Assembly: GCA_966186435.1 (NCBI GenBank)
Contig: CBIFWW010000115.1
Coordinates: 1-10,680, forward strand
DNA: 10,680 nucleotides
DNA from: CBIFWW01 sp966186435
GTDB taxonomy: Bacteria > Pseudomonadota > Gammaproteobacteria > Enterobacterales > Enterobacteriaceae
Direction: 5' to 3'
Shown here: positions 6,522 to 10,680 of the stretch, one piece after another
Layout of the letters: each line of letters opens with the position of its first letter
Position numbering within the stretch: the first letter of the stretch is position 1
The notes under the pieces: model-generated
Told to the model about the DNA's origin: nothing
The model's database searches: none
Seen by the model: only the letters and a program-made list of their open reading frames with translations
Translations under genes and position numbers: made by a program

Positions 6522-8552
6522 GTGAGTATTCTTGGTTATTTGCAACGTGTGGGCCGCGCATTAATGGTGCCGGTAGCCACATTGCCTGCTGCCGCGATTC
6601 TGATGGGCGTGGGCTACTGGATCGACCCGGTTAGCTGGGGTGGTGATAACGCACTGGCTGCGTTATTCATCAAATCTGGCTCGGCCATCATCGACAACAT
6701 GTCCGTACTGTTCGCTATTGGTGTGGCTTACGGTATGTCTAAAGATAAAGACGGTGCGGCAGCATTAACCGGCTTTGTTGGTTTCCTGGTTCTGACTACG
6801 CTGTGCTCGCCGGCAGCGGTAGCGATGATCCAAAAGATCCCGGTGGAACAAGTTCCAGCGGCGTTTGGTAAAATCAGCAACCAGTTCGTGGGTATCCTGG
6901 TGGGTATCATCTCTGCTGAGCTGTACAACCGTTACAGTGCGGTTGAATTACCAAAAGCACTCTCCTTCTTCAGCGGCCGCCGTTTGGTGCCAATCCTGAC
7001 ATCCTTTGTGATGATCGCGGTTGCCTTCGCGCTGATGTACGTTTGGCCAATTATCTTCAACGGCCTGGTGACCTTCGGTGAGCACATCCAGAAAATGGGT
7101 TCCGTAGGGGCGGGCGTATACGCCTTCTTTAACCGTCTACTGATCCCAGTTGGTCTGCACCACGCCCTGAACTCCGTGTTCTGGTTTGACGTGGCCGGTA
7201 TCAACGACATCCCTAACTTCCTGGGTGGCGCACAGTCTATCGAAGCCGGTAAAGCGGTGGTCGGTATCACTGGTCGTTATCAGGCGGGCTTCTTCCCGAT
7301 CATGATGTTCGGCCTGCCGGGTGCCGCGCTGGCGATTTATCACTGCGCACGTCCGGAAAACAAAGCCAAAGTGGCCGGTATCATGATAGCCGCTGCCTTT
7401 GCTGCCTTCTTTACGGGTATCACCGAACCGCTGGAATTCTCCTTCATGTTCGTGGCGCCGGTACTATATGTAATCCACGCCTTCCTGACCGGTATCTCCG
7501 TGTTCATCGCGGCGAGCATGCATTGGATTGCGGGTTTCGGCTTCAGCGCCGGTCTGGTGGATATGGTGCTTTCCTCTCGTAACCCGTTGGCGGTTCACTG
7601 GTGGATGTTGATCCCACAAGGTTTGGTGTTCTTCGTTATCTACTACGTGGTGTTCCGCTTCACTATCACCAAGTTCAACCTGATGACCCCGGGCCGCGAA
7701 CTGGCTGTTGCCGGTAGCGAAGCAGATGGCCAGGACACCAATGTGGGTGGCACTAACGCTACTGCGCAGGACACCAATGAGCTGGCGCGCCAGTACATTG
7801 CGGCAGTTGGTGGTTCTGAAAACCTGACCGGGATTGATGCCTGTATTACCCGTCTGCGCCTGAACGTCAAAGACTCTTCTAAAGTGAATGACGTGCTGGC
7901 TAAGCGCCTGGGTGCGACTGGCGTTATCCGCCTCAACAAAACCAGCGTGCAGATTATCGTTGGCTTTGTAGCTGAGAAAATTGCCAACGCCATGAAAACC
8001 ACCGGCCACGTGGATGCATCCGCTCCGGCTACCGCCCCTGTAGCCGCGGCACCTGCCGCAGTAAAACCGCAGGTTATGCCAAATGCGGTCACCATCGCAG
8101 CCTTGGTATCGCCGGTTACCGGTGAAGTGGTTGACCTGGAGCAGGTTCCTGATGAAGCCTTCGCCAGCAAAGCAGTGGGCGACGGCGTAGCCGTTAAACC
8201 AACGGATAAAATCGTGGTTTCTCCGGCAGCCGGTACCATTGTTAAGATCTTCAACACCAACCATGCCTTCTGTCTGGAAACAGAAAAAGGCGCGGAAATC
8301 GTGGTTCACATGGGGATCGACACGGTCGCACTTAACGGCCAGGGCTTTACCCGCCTGGTGGAAGAAGGTGCCGAAGTTCAGGCCGGCCAGCCGGTTCTGG
8401 AGATGGATCTGGACTATCTGAACGCCAATGCCCGCTCAATGATTAGCCCTGTGGTATGTAGCAACATCGATGACTACGCAGGCCTGGTAATTGAAGCGAA
8501 AGGCCAGGTGGTTGCAGGCCAGACCCCGCTGTATCAGATTAAAGGCAAGTAA
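6522..8552 (+). CDS. nagE: GlcNAc-specific PTS permease, EIICBA fusion
   Basis: This inner-membrane permease imports GlcNAc and phosphorylates it to GlcNAc-6-P using phosphate from HPr. The GTG start follows GGGGGA by 5 nt and gives MSILGYLQR. The IIC membrane domain (about 1-390, about ten hydrophobic segments) carries GLHHALN (211-217) and the substrate-site motif GITEPLEF (299-306). After a polar linker, the IIB domain (about 420-495) has phosphorylated Cys441 in DACITRLRL. An Ala/Pro-rich linker (about 497-518) leads to a IIA domain (about 526-676) with His581 and phosphorylated His596 in VVHMGID, 15 residues apart as in EIIA-Glc. At 676 aa it is longer than E. coli NagE (648). The IIC domain, beginning RALMVPVATLPAAAILMG, differs clearly from the E. 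coli/Klebsiella form as I recall it, while IIA is nearly E. coli-identical. Transcribed divergently from nagB under NagC and CRP. NagE is the most likely role; activity on related amino sugars cannot be excluded. Confidence 0.95.
   Translation: MSILGYLQRVGRALMVPVATLPAAAILMGVGYWIDPVSWGGDNALAALFIKSGSAIIDNMSVLFAIGVAYGMSKDKDGAAALTGFVGFLVLTTLCSPAAVAMIQKIPVEQVPAAFGKISNQFVGILVGIISAELYNRYSAVELPKALSFFSGRRLVPILTSFVMIAVAFALMYVWPIIFNGLVTFGEHIQKMGSVGAGVYAFFNRLLIPVGLHHALNSVFWFDVAGINDIPNFLGGAQSIEAGKAVVGITGRYQAGFFPIMMFGLPGAALAIYHCARPENKAKVAGIMIAAAFAAFFTGITEPLEFSFMFVAPVLYVIHAFLTGISVFIAASMHWIAGFGFSAGLVDMVLSSRNPLAVHWWMLIPQGLVFFVIYYVVFRFTITKFNLMTPGRELAVAGSEADGQDTNVGGTNATAQDTNELARQYIAAVGGSENLTGIDACITRLRLNVKDSSKVNDVLAKRLGATGVIRLNKTSVQIIVGFVAEKIANAMKTTGHVDASAPATAPVAAAPAAVKPQVMPNAVTIAALVSPVTGEVVDLEQVPDEAFASKAVGDGVAVKPTDKIVVSPAAGTIVKIFNTNHAFCLETEKGAEIVVHMGIDTVALNGQGFTRLVEEGAEVQAGQPVLEMDLDYLNANARSMISPVVCSNIDDYAGLVIEAKGQVVAGQTPLYQIKGK
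7731..7779. repeat. Direct 13-bp repeat in the NagE IIC-IIB linker
   Basis: CAGGACACCAATG occurs at 7731-7743 and again at 7767-7779. The offset is 36 bp, exactly 12 codons, so both copies encode Gln-Asp-Thr-Asn in frame. It sits in the polar linker between IIC and IIB and suggests a slippage-type duplication that lengthened the linker. Confidence 0.7.
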
Positions 8553-8578
8553 TCGTTCCTGAGTAACATTCTGCCTGA

Positions 8579-8608
8579 GCGGCCAGGGATTCCTGGCTGC
8601 TTTTTTTT
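8579..8608 (+). terminator. Rho-independent terminator of nagE
   Basis: GCGGCCAGG (8579-8587), loop GATT and CCTGGCTGC (8592-8600) form a 9-bp stem with one G-U pair, followed by eight T residues. It starts 26 nt after the nagE stop codon and insulates glnS. Confidence 0.95.
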
Positions 8609-8679
8609 GCCTGTCAATTGCCAGCGTTCTGACCCTTCCCGCCCGCATTCAGTGGGTGTATATATACAACTCTATTTTT

Positions 8680-8709
8680 TTGCTATCGAACCCTGGGCAG
8701 TGATCTAAT
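8680..8709 (+). promoter_or_regulatory. Likely glnS promoter
   Basis: TTGCTA (8680-8685, 4/6) and TCTAAT (8704-8709, 5/6) are separated by 18 bp, with a T-rich tract just upstream. The predicted start is near 8716, giving a leader of about 130 nt. Inverted arms CTGGGC (8693-8698) and GCCCAG (8721-8726) flank the -10. This is the best match between the nagE terminator and glnS but is not proven. Confidence 0.55.
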
Positions 8710-8848
8710 CCGTGCGCCTGGCCCAGCGCTAAAACCTCCTTTGTACGGCGAAGAATTTCTGCAACAAATGGTTGTACCCTGCGCCGGGTTATTAGAACAT
8801 GTGCCGTTATTCGGTTTATTTTGGTACACCAGCATTGAGGAACCTGTA

Positions 8849-10516
8849 ATGAGTGAGGCAGAAGCCCGCCCAACTAACTTTATTCGCCAGATCATTGATG
8901 AAGATTTGGCCAGTGGCAAGCACAACAGCGTATGTACCCGCTTCCCGCCGGAGCCTAACGGTTACCTGCACATCGGGCACGCGAAATCCATCTGCCTGAA
9001 CTTCGGTATCGCTCAGGATTACCAGGGCCAATGCAACCTGCGTTTTGATGACACCAACCCGGTAAAAGAAGACATTGAATTCGTAGAATCCATTAAAAAC
9101 GATGTGCAATGGCTTGGTTTCCAGTGGGCAGGTGATATCCATTATTCCTCTGACTATTTTGACCAGCTGTTCAACTACGCCGTTGAGCTGATCAATAAAG
9201 GCCTGGCTTATGTGGATGAACTCACTCCAGAGCAAATCCGTGAATACCGTGGTTCCCTGACGCAGCCCGGCAAAAACAGCCCGTTCCGCGATCGCACCGT
9301 GGAAGAGAACCTGGCGCTGTTTGAAAAAATGCGTGCCGGTGGCTTTGAGGAAGGTACTGCCTGCCTGCGTGCCAAGATCGATATGGCTTCACCGTTTATC
9401 GTGATGCGCGATCCGGTGCTGTACCGCATTAAATTTGCCGATCACCACCAGACCGGTACCAAGTGGTGCATCTACCCGATGTACGATTTCACCCACTGCA
9501 TTTCCGATGCGCTGGAAGGGATCACCCACTCTCTGTGTACCCTAGAGTTCCAGGACAACCGTCGTCTGTACGACTGGGTGCTGGACAACATCACTATCCC
9601 GGTTCACCCGCGTCAGTATGAGTTCTCGCGCCTGAATCTGGAATACACCGTCATGTCCAAGCGTAAGCTAAACCTGCTGGTGACCGATAAAATCGTTGAA
9701 GGCTGGGATGACCCACGTATGCCGACCGTTTCCGGTCTGCGCCGCCGTGGCTACACCTCTGCTTCCATCCGTGAATTCTGCAAACGTATTGGTGTGACCA
9801 AGCAGGATAACTTTGTGGAGATGGCGGCCCTGGAAGCCTGTATCCGTGAAGATCTGAATGAAAACGCTCCGCGCGCCATGGCGGTTATCGATCCGGTGAA
9901 ACTGGTGATCGAAAACTACCCGCAGGGCAGCAGCGAGATGGTCTCCATGCCGAACCATCCGAGCAAGCCAGAAATGGGTACCCGCGAGGTGCCATTCAGC
10001 GCAGAAATCTGGATCGATCGTGCAGACTTCCGTGAAGAAGCCAACAAGCAGTACAAGCGCCTGGTGATGGGTAAAGAAGTCCGCCTGCGTAATGCTTATG
10101 TGATCAAAGCTGAGCGCGTTGAGAAGGACGCAGAAGGCACTATCACCGCGATTTACTGCACCTATGATGCCGACACCCTGGGCAAGGACCCGGCTGATGG
10201 CCGGAAAGTGAAAGGCGTGATCCACTGGGTAAGTGCTCAGCATGCACTGCCGGTTGAGTTCCGTGTCTATGACCGCCTGTTCAATGTGCCAAACCCGGCC
10301 GCTGCGGAAGACTTCCTGTCTGTGATCAACCCGGGATCCCTGGTGATCAAACAGGGCTTTGCTGAGCCAAGCTTGGTTAATGCTGAAGTGGGTAAAGCCT
10401 ACCAGTTCGAGCGTGAAGGTTACTTCTGCGAAGACAGCCGATATAGCAATGCAGATAAGCGGGTATTTAACCGTACCGTAGGTTTGCGTGATACTTGGGC
10501 GAAAGCCGGGGAATAA
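8849..10516 (+). CDS. glnS: Glutaminyl-tRNA synthetase
   Basis: This essential cytosolic enzyme charges tRNA-Gln with glutamine using ATP. It is a class I aminoacyl-tRNA synthetase with a Rossmann catalytic domain carrying HIGH at 41-44 (in PPEPNGYLHIGH) and the KMSKS-equivalent VMSKR at 268-272. The remainder, from about residue 340, is the all-beta anticodon-binding region. The start giving MSEAEARPTNF is chosen over an in-frame upstream ATG at 8741 because it matches the E. coli N-terminus and has GAGGA 7 nt upstream. The length is 555 aa against 554 in E. coli, with one extra residue near ENYPQGSSEMV. It has its own promoter and terminator and is probably unrelated in function to nagE. 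The extension from 8741 is a chance open frame. Confidence 0.98.
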   Translation: MSEAEARPTNFIRQIIDEDLASGKHNSVCTRFPPEPNGYLHIGHAKSICLNFGIAQDYQGQCNLRFDDTNPVKEDIEFVESIKNDVQWLGFQWAGDIHYSSDYFDQLFNYAVELINKGLAYVDELTPEQIREYRGSLTQPGKNSPFRDRTVEENLALFEKMRAGGFEEGTACLRAKIDMASPFIVMRDPVLYRIKFADHHQTGTKWCIYPMYDFTHCISDALEGITHSLCTLEFQDNRRLYDWVLDNITIPVHPRQYEFSRLNLEYTVMSKRKLNLLVTDKIVEGWDDPRMPTVSGLRRRGYTSASIREFCKRIGVTKQDNFVEMAALEACIREDLNENAPRAMAVIDPVKLVIENYPQGSSEMVSMPNHPSKPEMGTREVPFSAEIWIDRADFREEANKQYKRLVMGKEVRLRNAYVIKAERVEKDAEGTITAIYCTYDADTLGKDPADGRKVKGVIHWVSAQHALPVEFRVYDRLFNVPNPAAAEDFLSVINPGSLVIKQGFAEPSLVNAEVGKAYQFEREGYFCEDSRYSNADKRVFNRTVGLRDTWAKAGE

Positions 10517-10534
10517 GTTTTCGGAATGTATAAA

Positions 10535-10560
10535 ACGCCGCATAATGCGGCGTTTTTTTT
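10535..10560 (+). terminator. Rho-independent terminator of glnS
   Basis: ACGCCGCA (10535-10542), loop TAA and TGCGGCGT (10546-10553) form a perfect 8-bp stem ending in a run of eight T residues. Upstream A residues could extend the stem and make it work in both directions. It begins 18 nt after the glnS stop. Confidence 0.95.
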
Positions 10561-10589
10561 GCTCTCAATTCATTACCTTGCAGAAACAG

Positions 10590-10612
10590 ATATATTCGCG
10601 TAGCGAAATAAT
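10590..10612. promoter_or_regulatory. NagC/Mlc-like operator upstream of an unseen gene
   Basis: TTCGC-GTA-GCGAA (10595-10607) is a perfect 5-bp dyad centred at 10601 with AT-rich flanks, including A10590/T10612 and T10591/A10611 pairs. Aligned centre to centre with the nagE operator (6393-6413), it agrees at 13 of 21 positions, including the TT/AA and central GC positions. It lies just past the glnS terminator. In E. coli the next gene is chiP, a chitoporin gene under NagC control, so an operator here fits. The rest of 10561-10680 is AT-rich and holds no visible gene; I could not settle a -35/-10 pair. Confidence 0.6.
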
Positions 10613-10680
10613 TTAACTTCGCCCCCTCACTGACAAAATCAACCCTTCCTGAAAAATTACTTTTTAGCGGAATAATAAAT

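Noticed and set aside
7464..8309. Long open frames antisense to nagE (281 and 205 codons)
   Set aside because: They are shadows of a strongly biased coding frame, contain no recognisable domain, and overlap a gene with intact catalytic motifs.
8657..8668. LexA-like palindrome TGTATATATACA upstream of glnS
   Set aside because: A LexA box needs CTG-N10-CAG. Here the outer halves are GTG and CAA with only 8 bp between them, so the spacing and contact bases are wrong.
8741..8848. 36-codon in-frame N-terminal extension of glnS
   Set aside because: It has no homology that I recognise and no good ribosome binding site. The ATG at 8849 has GAGGA at the right distance and gives the usual GlnRS N-terminus.

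Overview
The window is an ordinary enterobacterial chromosomal block holding the N-acetylglucosamine (GlcNAc) regulon, flanked by asparagine and glutamine metabolism genes. The gene order is start of an elongator tRNA-Met operon, asnB, nagD, nagC, nagA, nagB, then divergently nagE, then glnS. This order, protein lengths that match Escherichia coli almost residue for residue (NagA 382, NagB 266, NagC 406, NagD 250 aa) and E. coli-like control sites place it in the Enterobacterales, probably Enterobacteriaceae or a close family. The species cannot be fixed by eye. I see no mobile element, phage gene, CRISPR array or defence system.

Left part (1-2194): the 5' end of a tRNA-Met gene with a strong stringent-type promoter reads out of the window to the left on the minus strand. 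Next to it are an AT-rich palindrome, the asnB terminator and asnB (glutamine-dependent asparagine synthetase B, minus strand).

Centre (2195-8608): nagB-nagA-nagC-nagD form a minus-strand operon with short gaps (21, 7 and 54 nt). NagE imports and phosphorylates GlcNAc to GlcNAc-6-phosphate, NagA deacetylates it, and NagB deaminates and isomerises the product to fructose-6-phosphate. NagC is the GlcNAc-6-P-responsive repressor and NagD is a HAD-type nucleotide phosphatase. The 321-nt nagB/nagE divergent region carries two NagC operators whose centres lie 94 bp apart, with one near-consensus CRP site between them. It sits at -61.5 from the inferred nagE start and -71.5 from the inferred nagB start, which suggests repression by looping plus catabolite activation. 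NagE is the least E. coli-like protein here: its membrane domain is of a different subtype, while its IIA domain is almost E. coli-identical.

Right part (8609-10680): glnS (glutaminyl-tRNA synthetase) has its own promoter and terminator. The last 120 nt hold no gene but contain a NagC/Mlc-like operator, so the unseen gene to the right is probably also part of the amino-sugar or chitin regulon (chiP lies there in E. coli).
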